Shown: positions 15,164 to 23,798 of the stretch, one piece after another
Layout of the letters: every line of letters starts with the position of its first letter
Numbering within the stretch: position 1 is the stretch's first letter
Assembly: GCA_902766625.1 (NCBI GenBank)
Contig: CACXEH010000047.1
Span: 1 to 34,581, forward strand
Length of the DNA: 34,581 nt
Direction: 5' to 3'
Source: an uncultured Bacteroidales bacterium
GTDB taxonomy: Bacteria; Bacteroidota; Bacteroidia; Bacteroidales; Bacteroidaceae
Made by a program: the position numbers and the translations under genes
Notes under the pieces: generated by a model
What the model was told of the DNA's origin: nothing
Database searches by the model: none
Seen by the model: the letters and a program-made list of their open reading frames with translations, nothing else

Positions 15164-17563
15164 ATGATGAAAAAGATCTTTACGGCAATTGCAATGATTG
15201 CTGCGCCGCTCACTGGTTTTGCATCAGAAGCGGACTTGAAAATGCCTGACGGATTTGCGGATCAGGCGCAAATCCTTATGTGGGGCTTCGCCGTGGTATT
15301 GCTCGGTGTAATTTTTGGTTTCTGGCAATTTACCAAAGTACATAAACTGCCAGCCCATGAGTCAATGCTAGAAATAGGAAATGTCATCTTCCAGACATGC
15401 TCAACCTATTTGAAGCAACAAGGCAAATTCCTTTGTGTGTTGTTTGTTTTCATAGGTGCGTCCATCGCATTGTACTTTGGCGTATTGTCGCACATGTCGT
15501 TAGGCTCAGTCCTGCTGATTTTAGGATGGACAGTAGTTGGTATACTGGGCTCTTACGGTGTGGCTTGGTTTGGCGTCCGCATGAATACATATGCAAATGC
15601 ACGTATGGCATTCGCTTCTTTGCGCCGTAAGCCGCTTGATTTGCTCAACATTCCTCTCCGCGCAGGCATGAGTATCGGCGTCGTTCTGATATGTGTTGAG
15701 CTTACACTTATGCTGATAATCTTGCTCTTTATGCCCGGAGACCTCGCTGGAGCATGCTTTATAGGTTTTGCCATCGGTGAATCTCTTGGCGCAAGCGCAT
15801 TGCGTATCGCAGGCGGTATATTCACAAAGATAGCAGATATCGGTTCTGACCTTATGAAGGTAGTATTTAAGATTGGTGAGGATGACCCGCGCAACCCAGG
15901 CGTAATCGCAGACTGTACGGGTGACAATGCCGGCGACAGCATAGGTCCGACCGCTGACGGTTTTGAGACCTATGGCGTGACAGGTGTGGCAATTGTATCC
16001 TTCATATTGCTCGCAGTGCCAGATCCCAATATGCAGATTAAACTCTTGATATGGATATTTGTAATGCGTATACTCGGTGTCGTTGCATCTGTTTTGTCAT
16101 ACTATATCAACGGTGCTGTCTCCAAGGCTAAATATGCATCTGCAGATGACATCAACTTTGAAAAACCTTTGACAGAACTCGTTTGGATTACGTCAATTGT
16201 TTCTATTGTCGCAACATTCTGTGCAAGTTATTTCCTGTTACAGGATATGGGTAATGGCATTTGGTTGGCATTGGCTATCATTATCAGTTGCGGCACACTG
16301 GGCGCTGCTTTGATACCGGAGTTCACTAAGATATTCACTTCACCGACTTCGGCTCATGTTCAAGATGTGGTCAAAGCGTCGAAACAAGGTGGCGCTTCCT
16401 TGAACATCCTTTCCGGATTAGTTGCAGGTAACTTCGGCGCATTCTGGACTGGATTTGTATTCTTTGTCCTCATGCTCATCGCTTATATCGCATCCAACGC
16501 TTTCGGGCTGGAGAGCACTTTTGGTGTATATCATTCTATCTTTGCATTTGGTTTAGTTGCATTTGGTATGTTGGGCATGGGTCCTGTGACAATTGCTGTT
16601 GACAGTTACGGCCCAGTGACTGATAATGCACAGTCAGTATACGAACTTTCTTTGATAGAGGATGACATAGAGAAAACAAAGAGTGAGGTAGAGCAACAGT
16701 TTGGTTTCACTCCTGATTTCGAGAAGGCTAAATATTATCTTGAGGAGAACGATGGCGCCGGCAATACATTCAAGGCTACCGCTAAACCTGTGCTGATTGG
16801 TACGGCTGTTGTAGGTGCTACAACCATGATTTTCTCTCTGATACTGATGATACAGAAGACTCTGGGTATTCAGCCTGAGGACGTACTCAATCTCCTGAAT
16901 CCTGCATCTCTGCTCGGATTTATCCTTGGCGGTTGTGTCATCTATTGGTTCACTGGTGCTTCTATGCAGGCTGTGACAACGGGTGCCAACCGTGCCGTTG
17001 AATTCATCAAGGAAAATATCAAACTTGACACCAACGCTCCAAAGAAGGCAGACATAAGCAAGTCTCAGGAAGTTGTAAAGATTTGTACCAACTATGCACA
17101 AAAGGGTATGATAAATATCTTTATCGCTATTTTCTGTTTTGCATTGGCTTTCGCATGCCTGTCATCACCTGACAGCTTCGGAAGCGATAACTCTGCAGTT
17201 TGTCTCTTTATAAGCTATCTTATCAGTATTGCTGTATTTGGTTTGTTCCAGGCAGTATTTATGGCTGATGCCGGTGGCGCGTGGGACAATGCGAAGAAAG
17301 TAGTCGAAGTTGATTTCAAGGCTAAAGGAACTGAATTGCATGACGCGAGCGTTGTCGGTGACACTGTAGGTGATCCGTTCAAAGATACTTCTTCAGTAGC
17401 CTTGAACCCGATTATTAAGTTCACGACTCTGTTCGGCGTACTGGCTATGGAGATTGCCATTAGTGACGGTTTCCGCGCCATAGCTCCTTACTTTGGTGTT
17501 GTATTCCTGCTTATCGCCATCTATTTTGTGTATCGCACATTCTATAAGATGAAGATCGATTAA
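15164..17563 (+). CDS. hppA: Membrane-bound ion-translocating pyrophosphatase, divergent type
   Basis: Hydrolyses pyrophosphate to pump H+ or Na+ across the inner membrane; 799 residues with about 16 hydrophobic segments. PPi/Mg-binding motifs are conserved: EDDPRNP (Asp240, Asp241), GDNAGD, then AWDNAKK and GDTVGDPFKDTS near the C-terminus. The first motif continues SIGPTADGFETY, where canonical enzymes have CAGMAADLFE, so this belongs to a divergent branch. Lys537 in GNTFKA sits where K+-independent enzymes carry Lys (GNTTKA) and K+-dependent ones Ala. K+-independence and H+ rather than Na+ transport are therefore likely but unproven. The N-terminus looks like a signal peptide (ATG 15164 or the next Met). 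It ends in a strong terminator. Confidence 0.92.
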   Translation: MMKKIFTAIAMIAAPLTGFASEADLKMPDGFADQAQILMWGFAVVLLGVIFGFWQFTKVHKLPAHESMLEIGNVIFQTCSTYLKQQGKFLCVLFVFIGASIALYFGVLSHMSLGSVLLILGWTVVGILGSYGVAWFGVRMNTYANARMAFASLRRKPLDLLNIPLRAGMSIGVVLICVELTLMLIILLFMPGDLAGACFIGFAIGESLGASALRIAGGIFTKIADIGSDLMKVVFKIGEDDPRNPGVIADCTGDNAGDSIGPTADGFETYGVTGVAIVSFILLAVPDPNMQIKLLIWIFVMRILGVVASVLSYYINGAVSKAKYASADDINFEKPLTELVWITSIVSIVATFCASYFLLQDMGNGIWLALAIIISCGTLGAALIPEFTKIFTSPTSAHVQDVVKASKQGGASLNILSGLVAGNFGAFWTGFVFFVLMLIAYIASNAFGLESTFGVYHSIFAFGLVAFGMLGMGPVTIAVDSYGPVTDNAQSVYELSLIEDDIEKTKSEVEQQFGFTPDFEKAKYYLEENDGAGNTFKATAKPVLIGTAVVGATTMIFSLILMIQKTLGIQPEDVLNLLNPASLLGFILGGCVIYWFTGASMQAVTTGANRAVEFIKENIKLDTNAPKKADISKSQEVVKICTNYAQKGMINIFIAIFCFALAFACLSSPDSFGSDNSAVCLFISYLISIAVFGLFQAVFMADAGGAWDNAKKVVEVDFKAKGTELHDASVVGDTVGDPFKDTSSVALNPIIKFTTLFGVLAMEIAISDGFRAIAPYFGVVFLLIAIYFVYRTFYKMKID

Positions 17564-17587
17564 TTTTTAATCTTCGTTGAAAATATG

Positions 17588-17622
17588 GAAAAGCATTGAC
17601 AAAAATCAATGCTTTTCTTTTT
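17588..17622 (+). terminator. Intrinsic terminator after hppA
   Basis: GAAAAGCATTGA (17588-17599) pairs perfectly with TCAATGCTTTTC (17606-17617), 6-nt loop, followed by a T run. Because of its A-rich 5' arm it may work in both directions. Confidence 0.88.
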
Positions 17623-17639
17623 AATAATAAGAATAGTGC

Positions 17640-17647
17640 TAACTTTG
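17640..17647 (+). promoter_or_regulatory. Promoter -7 element of the GHL10 gene
   Basis: TAACTTTG fits TAnnTTTG. It lies so close to the ATG at 17655 that the transcript would have almost no leader, which favours the in-frame ATG at 17667. Confidence 0.6.
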
Positions 17648-17666
17648 TCTTATAATGTTACGTGAA

Positions 17667-20600
17667 ATGAAGTCATCCATAAGACGTTGTTTTTTAACAA
17701 TCTCGGCCATTGTGAGTTTTTCTCTGACGGTTTGTGGTTCAGATACATACATCAAGCGCGAATTCCGTAGCGCATGGGTCGCTACAGTGTGGAATATCAA
17801 TTGGCCATCTTCCACGGGAACGGGTTCAAGCGTCATTTCATCACAGAAAACGCAGATGACGAATTATCTAGACAAGTTGAAGGCGGACAACTTCAATGCG
17901 GTATTCTTTCAGGTGCGCTCCATGTGTGATGCCATGTATAAGTCCAGCTACGAACCATGGTCCAGTTATCTGACGGGCACCCGGGGTAAGGAACCTGGAT
18001 GGGACCCGTTATCATTCGTCGTGACAGAGTGCCATAAGAGAGGTCTTGAATGTCATGCCTGGGTTAATCCATACCGTTGGGCCACATCTGCGTCGGGGTG
18101 GAATACCACACAGGACCAGCAACTCAAGGATGACGGATTATTGCTGACTTATGTCGCCACCAAAGCGGATGGTTCTACAACGACAACGACAATTCTTAAT
18201 CCTGGCATGAAAGCCGTGCGAGACAGGATTGTGAATGTCTGTAAGGAGATTGTTGCCAATTACGATGTTGACGGTATTGTCTTTGATGATTATTTCTATC
18301 CCAGCGGCATACCGACAACGAGCAATGCGGGCGATTATGATCTCTGGAAGGATTCAGGTTCCTCATTGTCGTTTGCCAACTGGCGCAGGAATAATGTCAA
18401 TCAGATGGTGGCAGATGTCTACAATATGCTTCAGTCAACTAATCCTGCAGTCAGATTCGGTATCTCACCGGCAGGTGTGGCGTGCTCGTCTTCATCTGTC
18501 GCTGCGACACACGGTGTCGATCCGTGCTATGCAGGCAGCGACTGGCAGTACAGCAGCATTTTCTCTGACCCTGTGCAGTGGCTACAAGATGGTACGATTG
18601 ATTATATCTCTCCGCAGATTTATTGGCGCACTGACCATTCCACCAATCCTTTCGGTCCGATTACGCAATGGTGGTCATATGTTGCAAAAAAGTTTGGCAG
18701 ACATCACTATGCCAGTCATTCCATTTCGGCACTCGGATCAAGTGAAAATAATAATACGGAATACTGGTCAAACTATGCGCAGCAAATTCAATATTCACGT
18801 GAGTATACAAAGAATGCGGCTCCCGGAGCGGTGTTTTATTCGGTTTCTTACCTGAACGGCGGCAATGCGACCGGCTTGGGAGATTATTTGCTGAAGAACA
18901 AATTTCAGCACCTGTCTCTGACACCTGCCATTGACTGGAAAGCCAAACATTCCTATGGTAAGGTGACCAATTTGCGCATCTCCTCAAACACATTGCTTTG
19001 GGACAACGCAGGTTATGTGAAATATGCTATCTATGCCATTCCTGACGGTGTGACTGATGCGAAGGCACAAAGCAGTACAGCTGGAGGTATACTTGCTGAT
19101 TATTTAATTGGTATCTCATATACCAACAGTTATGCTTTAGCCTCTAAATACAGAAGCGGATATCATTTTGCTGTCAGTATAGTGGATTATTTCAGCAATG
19201 AGTTTGCGCCGCGCTTTACGACAGAGACGGTCAACTATGCACCAGCGACAACGCTTATATCGCCCAACAATGGCGAGAGACTTTTTACTGATTTTACTCT
19301 TCAATGGGAGAAGGCTGATGCCGAGACCTACAGGCTTGAGATTTATTCTGACAAAAATTTAACCCATCAGGTTTACTCTGTCTCCTCTGGTTTCTCTGAC
19401 GACAATACGGCAGTGAGTTACTCTGCGTTGTATGAAGATTTCAGTAATGGTGTGTATTATTGGCGTGTCATTACAGGCAAGGATGCCTGCGAGGAGGTTT
19501 CATCAGACATTTTCTCTTTTGTTATTAATAAGAATGAGATAGAAGAGGGCTATATCAAGAAACGTGATATGGCTACCTATGATGATGTCAACGGTCTCAA
19601 ACTTGAAAACCGTTGGGAGCGTTCTGTCAAAGAAAATTTCGGCAACATCTCCTTCGATGCTGCCGGTGAGCTTAACAAAGGCTTTTGTGTTGTTAATGAC
19701 ACTATATATGTATGTGGACGTGCCAGCAACAATAGTGCTGCTAAATGTTATATAGACAAGTACGATGCTGCTACTGGAGCGTATTTCGGCAGGATGAACC
19801 TTAGTCCTGATATTTCGGGAGGTACATATCCTTGCAATGATATTATCAAGGATGATGCAGGCCATATCCTTGTATATAACTACAGTATGAGGATGAAGTC
19901 GTATCCTGTCAAACTCTATATGATAGATAAAATTACCGGAGCAGCCTCACTCGTCGCCACATGTACGACAGCAAAGACAAACCGTGCGGATTATTGTAAG
20001 GTCATCGGTGATGTGCTGACGGGAAACTTTACTGTATATGCCGCCCTGACACAAAGCAACATTGTTGCAAAGTGGAATGTAGTCAACGGCGTAGCCACTG
20101 AGGATACAGGTACAACTTTAACCCAGTTTACCTCCAATGCCGCCAAGATAGGAGCAGCACCGCGTGTATTTCCCGTGAATGATACAGAATTTGTCATGAA
20201 TAGCCGTACAACGGTTCCTGCGCTCTATAATTTTGCCACAGGAGCCATTGTCTCCACTTTCGGCAATGGCAGCGCGGCTATTCCTTCGCTCACGTCCAAT
20301 ATCGCAACCAACGGCTTTGCCTCTTTCGTATGCGGAGAAAATGCCTTTGCTATTTTCCCTGCGACAGATTATGATGGCACCGATGGTTACACGTTCAACA
20401 TCGTACAGACGAGCCGTGATTTGGACTTTGATAATATGACTTTATTATGGACCATTCCCAAAGAAGGTCTGGGCGCAGTCAACAATTCCAATAATAATGC
20501 TCTCATAGATTATGAACTGAGTGGCAGCGATACGGCAAAAATCTATCTTTATGTGCCTGGCAACGGGTTGGCATCTTATCGGATAACCGGGTTGTCGAGT

Positions 20601-20837
20601 ACTGGTATTATTCCTGTGACTGCTCCCACAGATGATATAGTCATCAACAGCCATAGTAACAGCATCACATTCAGTACGACAGCTGACGATGCATGGATAT
20701 ATGATATCAGTGGCCAACTCGTGTCCCATCATCGCTTTACCTCATGTATCATGACCTCCAGTCTGTCGCGCGGCGTATATATCGTCAAGGTTCGCACCAG
20801 CCGCACCGTAACCGTCAGGAAGATTATGATACCCTGA
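17667..20837 (+). CDS. GHL10-family glycoside-hydrolase-like protein with sorting domain
   Basis: About 1056 residues from ATG 17667 (ATG 17655 also possible), with a signal peptide (AIVSFSLTVCGS). Residues about 20-400 are a GHL10/DUF187 TIM barrel: REFRSAWVATVWNINWP, FNAVFFQVRSM, CHAWVNPYRW, and FDDYFYP with Asp207/Asp208 as putative active-site acids. A fibronectin-III-like segment follows (about 520-620). Next comes a beta-propeller-like region (about 640-970) resembling DUF4623, with YDAATGAYFG and repeats of similar blades. The last 70 residues look like a type IX secretion C-terminal domain (WIYDISGQLV ... LSRGVYIVKV ... RKIMIP). It is probably surface-exposed and acts on a peptidoglycan- or host-derived glycan; the substrate is unknown. 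Repeat element B lies 57 bp after the stop. Confidence 0.88.
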   Translation: MKSSIRRCFLTISAIVSFSLTVCGSDTYIKREFRSAWVATVWNINWPSSTGTGSSVISSQKTQMTNYLDKLKADNFNAVFFQVRSMCDAMYKSSYEPWSSYLTGTRGKEPGWDPLSFVVTECHKRGLECHAWVNPYRWATSASGWNTTQDQQLKDDGLLLTYVATKADGSTTTTTILNPGMKAVRDRIVNVCKEIVANYDVDGIVFDDYFYPSGIPTTSNAGDYDLWKDSGSSLSFANWRRNNVNQMVADVYNMLQSTNPAVRFGISPAGVACSSSSVAATHGVDPCYAGSDWQYSSIFSDPVQWLQDGTIDYISPQIYWRTDHSTNPFGPITQWWSYVAKKFGRHHYASHSISALGSSENNNTEYWSNYAQQIQYSREYTKNAAPGAVFYSVSYLNGGNATGLGDYLLKNKFQHLSLTPAIDWKAKHSYGKVTNLRISSNTLLWDNAGYVKYAIYAIPDGVTDAKAQSSTAGGILADYLIGISYTNSYALASKYRSGYHFAVSIVDYFSNEFAPRFTTETVNYAPATTLISPNNGERLFTDFTLQWEKADAETYRLEIYSDKNLTHQVYSVSSGFSDDNTAVSYSALYEDFSNGVYYWRVITGKDACEEVSSDIFSFVINKNEIEEGYIKKRDMATYDDVNGLKLENRWERSVKENFGNISFDAAGELNKGFCVVNDTIYVCGRASNNSAAKCYIDKYDAATGAYFGRMNLSPDISGGTYPCNDIIKDDAGHILVYNYSMRMKSYPVKLYMIDKITGAASLVATCTTAKTNRADYCKVIGDVLTGNFTVYAALTQSNIVAKWNVVNGVATEDTGTTLTQFTSNAAKIGAAPRVFPVNDTEFVMNSRTTVPALYNFATGAIVSTFGNGSAAIPSLTSNIATNGFASFVCGENAFAIFPATDYDGTDGYTFNIVQTSRDLDFDNMTLLWTIPKEGLGAVNNSNNNALIDYELSGSDTAKIYLYVPGNGLASYRITGLSSTGIIPVTAPTDDIVINSHSNSITFSTTADDAWIYDISGQLVSHHRFTSCIMTSSLSRGVYIVKVRTSRTVTVRKIMIP

Positions 20838-20893
20838 TATCACATTTTACGTCTTTGTTTTTCTCCTGGATTCTACAGGGGCAAAGTTTTTTT

Positions 20894-21004
20894 GCCCGTT
20901 ATGCTGTATGTTCCATAGGCTGGAACATACATTCCATACGCAGGAACATATATTCCAGCCTATGGAACATACATTCCGCGTCATAGAACGGAAGACATAT
21001 CGGC
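20894..21004. repeat. Palindromic repeat element, copy B (four 15-bp units at 21-bp period)
   Basis: Units begin at 20911, 20932, 20953 and 20974, again exactly 21 bp apart: TTCCATAGGCTGGAA, TTCCATACGCAGGAA, TTCCAGCCTATGGAA and TTCCGCGTCATAGAA. The linkers are CATACA, CATATA and CATACA. The same flanks as copy A (GCCCG 17 bp before unit 1, and CGGAA.AC.TATCGGC) give an identical total length of 111 bp. Here units 1 and 3, not 1 and 2, are exact reverse complements. With flanking bases they form a perfect 21-bp inverted repeat (20905-20925 with 20953-20973) enclosing unit 2. Confidence 0.9.
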
Positions 21005-21103
21005 GTAAGGCAGGAAATAACAATCTGTATAGACAATGATGTGTGCCTATGGATGTTTTGATTCATGGGGTAGGGCGTGCTGAAGAAATAATGCGGCGTT
21101 TTG

Positions 21104-21135
21104 TTTGGCTATTAGGGATATTTGTTGTAATTTTG
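21104..21135 (+). promoter_or_regulatory. Promoter of rplY (TTTG-20-TAATTTTG)
   Basis: TTTG (21104-21107) and TAATTTTG (21128-21135) are 20 bp apart. The leader of about 85 nt contains a 7-bp hairpin AAATAAG/CTTATTT (21183-21201) 23 bp before the ATG. Confidence 0.75.
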
Positions 21136-21224
21136 CATCCGCTTTTATGACCTGATAGGATGGCAACATTCGTGTGATGGTGAAATAAGCAAAACTTATT
21201 TTAGAGTAACACAAACAAACAAAA

Positions 21225-21854
21225 ATGAAAACATTTGAATTAAAAGGTACTAAACGTACCGAGACTGGCAAGAAAGCCACTCGTGAATTGAGAAAGCAGA
21301 ACATTATCCCCTGTGTGATCTATGGTTCTGAGAGAGATGCAGAAGGTAAAGTCGTTACCACTGAGTTTCAGGTGCCGTTTGAGGCAGTGCGCAAGCTCAT
21401 CTACACTCCAGAGATCTATGCTGTAAACCTTGACATCGACGGTAATGTATGTCAGGCAGTAATGAGAGAAATCCAGTTCCACCCTGTAAAGGACAATGTT
21501 CTTCACATTGATTTCTATCAGGTTGCTCCGGGTCAGGCTATCCATATGGCTGTACCCGTAAAGTTTGAAGGTCATGCAGAAGGTGTACGCGCCGGTGGTG
21601 TCCTGTTTACCAGTGTACGTTACCTGACCGTAAAGGCTCCGCTTGACAAGATACCTGAGAAGCTGATTATCGATGTTACGCCTTTGACAATTGGCAAGAC
21701 TTTCCTCGTAGGTGATTTGAAGTTTGAAGATCTGGAGTTCGTTACATCTGCTAACACGCTGGTTTGCGGTGTTAAGAGTACACGTGGCTCTCAAGCTCAG
21801 GCTGCTGCAGTAGAAGAAACGACAGAAGAAGCAGAAAGTGCACCTGCTGAATAA
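21225..21854 (+). CDS. rplY: 50S ribosomal protein L25 (general stress protein Ctc type)
   Basis: Binds 5S rRNA in the large subunit. At 209 residues it is the long form, with an N-terminal L25 domain (about 1-95; [18 protein letters not shown]) and a C-terminal beta domain (TL5/Ctc type; [12 protein letters not shown], then [12 protein letters not shown]), plus an acidic Glu/Ala-rich tail. It has its own promoter. pth follows 52 bp later on the same strand with no strong terminator between, a conserved rplY-pth order in bacteria. Confidence 0.96.
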   Translation: MKTFELKGTKRTETGKKATRELRKQNIIPCVIYGSERDAEGKVVTTEFQVPFEAVRKLIYTPEIYAVNLDIDGNVCQAVMREIQFHPVKDNVLHIDFYQVAPGQAIHMAVPVKFEGHAEGVRAGGVLFTSVRYLTVKAPLDKIPEKLIIDVTPLTIGKTFLVGDLKFEDLEFVTSANTLVCGVKSTRGSQAQAAAVEETTEEAESAPAE

Positions 21855-21906
21855 TCTCAGTTCATTCTTCCGGGCTTTCTGTAAACCAAGTGACAGACAA
21901 GAAGAC

Positions 21907-22470
21907 ATGAATTACCTTATTGCGGGACTGGGCAATATCGGGGATGAATACGATGGCACCCGTCACAATATAGGATTTAGAATATTGGACGCACTGGCCA
22001 GTGCGTCCAATATTTCATTTCAAGACCGCCGCTACGGCTTCGTGGGTGAGTTGTCGGTAAAGGGGCAGAAACTGATTTTGCTCAAACCGTCTACCTACAT
22101 GAACTTGAGCGGTAACGCTGTGCGTTATTGGATGAAAGAGAAGAAGATTCCCGTTGAGCGTCTGTTGGTCGTCAATGATGATATTGCCTTGCCGCTGGGC
22201 ACGTTGCGCATGAAGCCTGGCGGAAGTGAGGGCGGACATAACGGGTTGCGCCATATCACGTCGGTTCTGGGAACAAATCAGTATGCCCGTCTTCGCTTTG
22301 GTGTCGGCCATGATTATCCGCACGGCAGTCAGGTAGACTTCGTGCTGAGTCGTTTCAGCCCTGAAGAGGAGGAAATTCTGGTTAAACGGGTTGAACTGGC
22401 CGGTGAGATGATCAAGAGTTTTTGCCTGGCGGGCATCCAGAATACAATGAATCAATACAACAATAAATAA
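21907..22470 (+). CDS. pth: Peptidyl-tRNA hydrolase
   Basis: Releases tRNA from prematurely dropped peptidyl-tRNA. The start at 21907 (187 residues) gives the canonical N-terminus [20 protein letters not shown] with the catalytic His (His20) in RHNIGF. Other hallmarks are [10 protein letters not shown] and the segment DDIALPLG followed by GGHNGLRHI. Its stop overlaps the start of the next gene (TAATG), indicating translational coupling to the S4-domain protein. Confidence 0.97.
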   Translation: MNYLIAGLGNIGDEYDGTRHNIGFRILDALASASNISFQDRRYGFVGELSVKGQKLILLKPSTYMNLSGNAVRYWMKEKKIPVERLLVVNDDIALPLGTLRMKPGGSEGGHNGLRHITSVLGTNQYARLRFGVGHDYPHGSQVDFVLSRFSPEEEEILVKRVELAGEMIKSFCLAGIQNTMNQYNNK

Positions 22471-22898
22471 TGTCTGACGGCGAGGCAAGAATAGACAAAT
22501 GGCTTTGGGCTGCGCGTATATTTAAGACACGCACCATTGCAGCTGATGCCTGTAAGAACGGTCGTGTGACCTTAAAAGGAGAAAGGGTAAAACCCTCGCG
22601 CAATATTAAGGTCGGCGATGTGATAGATGTGCGCAAGCCGCCGTTGACGTATACCTTTCGTGTAAAACGAGCCATAGAGAATCGCGTGGGGGCCAAGCTG
22701 GTGCCTGAGATAATGGAGAATATCACTTCGCCTGACCAGTATGAGTTGCTGGAGATGACACGTATCAGTGGATTTGTCAATCGTGCAAAAGGTACAGGCA
22801 GACCGACAAAGAAGGACCGCCGTATGATAGATGACTTTACGGATCCGGTGTTTTTTGATTCCGACTTTGACTTTGATGATGAGGAAGACGAGTTTTGA
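22470..22898 (+). CDS. S4-domain RNA-binding protein, Hsp15-like
   Basis: A 142-residue protein with an S4 RNA-binding domain at the N-terminus (RIDKWLWAARIFKTRT, GRVTLKGERVKPS, VGDVIDVRK). A basic segment (RPTKKDRR) and a strongly acidic tail follow. This matches the HslR/Hsp15 family, which rescues stalled 50S-nascent chain complexes carrying tRNA. That fits well with its overlap with pth, which handles peptidyl-tRNA. The very acidic C-terminal tail (FDSDFDFDDEEDEF) is longer than I would expect from E. coli Hsp15. Confidence 0.9.
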   Translation: MSDGEARIDKWLWAARIFKTRTIAADACKNGRVTLKGERVKPSRNIKVGDVIDVRKPPLTYTFRVKRAIENRVGAKLVPEIMENITSPDQYELLEMTRISGFVNRAKGTGRPTKKDRRMIDDFTDPVFFDSDFDFDDEEDEF

Positions 22899-22912
22899 CC
22901 AGAAACGTATTA

Positions 22913-23788
22913 TCAGTTCTTCTTTAAGAACTCAAGCAATTTGTCTAACGTGGTGTCCTTGAGGACAACACGTTTTTTTTCGTCCAAGAGATACAGGGAA
23001 GGTAGGGCAGGGAGGTAATATAGTTGTTCGCTGCTGATTTTCGGACTCCATACATTCATCCAGCGTTCAGGTAAGGTAAAAGCCATGTTTTCCCACATTT
23101 CCTTGTCGTATTCCGGATAAACGATGATGACTTTCAGACTATCGTTTTGCAGTGCCTTGGCAGCTATGACCTGTGGCATGATTTTTTGGCATTTATCACA
23201 CGTGGGGTCGCTGAAGCAGACAAGTGTCCATGGGGATGTGATGCCATACAGACTGCCTTTTGTGCCGTTTTTCATGCTGAAGGAAAAATCAGCGGCAGGC
23301 CTTCCTTCCTGGTTTTTAGAGATTTCACCATACATGTATTCCATGCGTGACTGTTGTGCTTTGTCATGACTGTGGAAGATGATGTGACGCAGAAAAATGG
23401 CATAGGTCTTGTCGTTGCGTAACGGAGATTGCGGGTCGCCGAGGTAGTGTGTGAGCAGACTGCCGAACATTTTTCTGCCCCATGGCGTTGACCATGCACG
23501 TTGTACAAATTGATTGACGGCTTGGTCTGCTGTGACGGAATCGGCATAGTTGAGAAGATTAATATAGTCAGAAATGCCTTGTTCGCCGATAGTTTTATTA
23601 ACTTGAGTAGTGTCGGCAAAGTGATAGTCGTGCCAGAAATTCTGCAATATGTATGACAGCCGTGCAGTCGGTGCTGTAATCGTGTCAGGTATGGACGGAT
23701 AAGGAAATTGTGCGTCTTGTCCCCAAGTGCTTGTTGTAGTGCAAAGCAATAAGAGTATCAGACAGTATTTCCTCAGGAGTGATGGCAT
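22913..23788 (-). CDS. Exported thioredoxin-like protein with DUF5106-type N-terminus
   Basis: The start at 23788 yields 291 residues with a signal peptide (CLILLLLCTTTSTWGQ). The N-terminal half (about 35-165) is helical and resembles DUF5106 (NFWHDYHFADTT, SLLTHYLG). The C-terminal half is a thioredoxin fold with the redox motif CDKC (Cys197, Cys200) and cis-Pro in YLPALPSLYLLD. A periplasmic disulfide reductant or oxidoreductase is likely. It is 10 bp after the antiporter gene and hence in the pepT-antiporter transcript. It converges with the Hsp15-like gene with only 14 bp between and no terminator. Confidence 0.85.
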   Translation of the reverse strand: MPSLLRKYCLILLLLCTTTSTWGQDAQFPYPSIPDTITAPTARLSYILQNFWHDYHFADTTQVNKTIGEQGISDYINLLNYADSVTADQAVNQFVQRAWSTPWGRKMFGSLLTHYLGDPQSPLRNDKTYAIFLRHIIFHSHDKAQQSRMEYMYGEISKNQEGRPAADFSFSMKNGTKGSLYGITSPWTLVCFSDPTCDKCQKIMPQVIAAKALQNDSLKVIIVYPEYDKEMWENMAFTLPERWMNVWSPKISSEQLYYLPALPSLYLLDEKKRVVLKDTTLDKLLEFLKKN

Positions 23789-23798
23789 GACGTGTAAG

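Larger units (their letters stand above)
20838..21224. other. 387-bp gene-free stretch upstream of rplY
   Basis: Contains repeat element B (20894-21004) near its left end and the rplY promoter (21104-21135) near its right end, followed by an 89-bp leader. The open frames crossing the repeat are not conserved in content with copy A on the plus strand. I see no gene here. Confidence 0.6.

Noticed and set aside
20744..20986. 80-residue plus-strand frame across repeat B
   Set aside because: It overlaps the end of the GHL10 gene in another frame and its repeat peptide differs from that of copy A on the same strand.
21240..21908. 222-residue minus-strand frame opposite rplY
   Set aside because: rplY on the plus strand is unambiguous; the antisense frame shows no recognisable motif.
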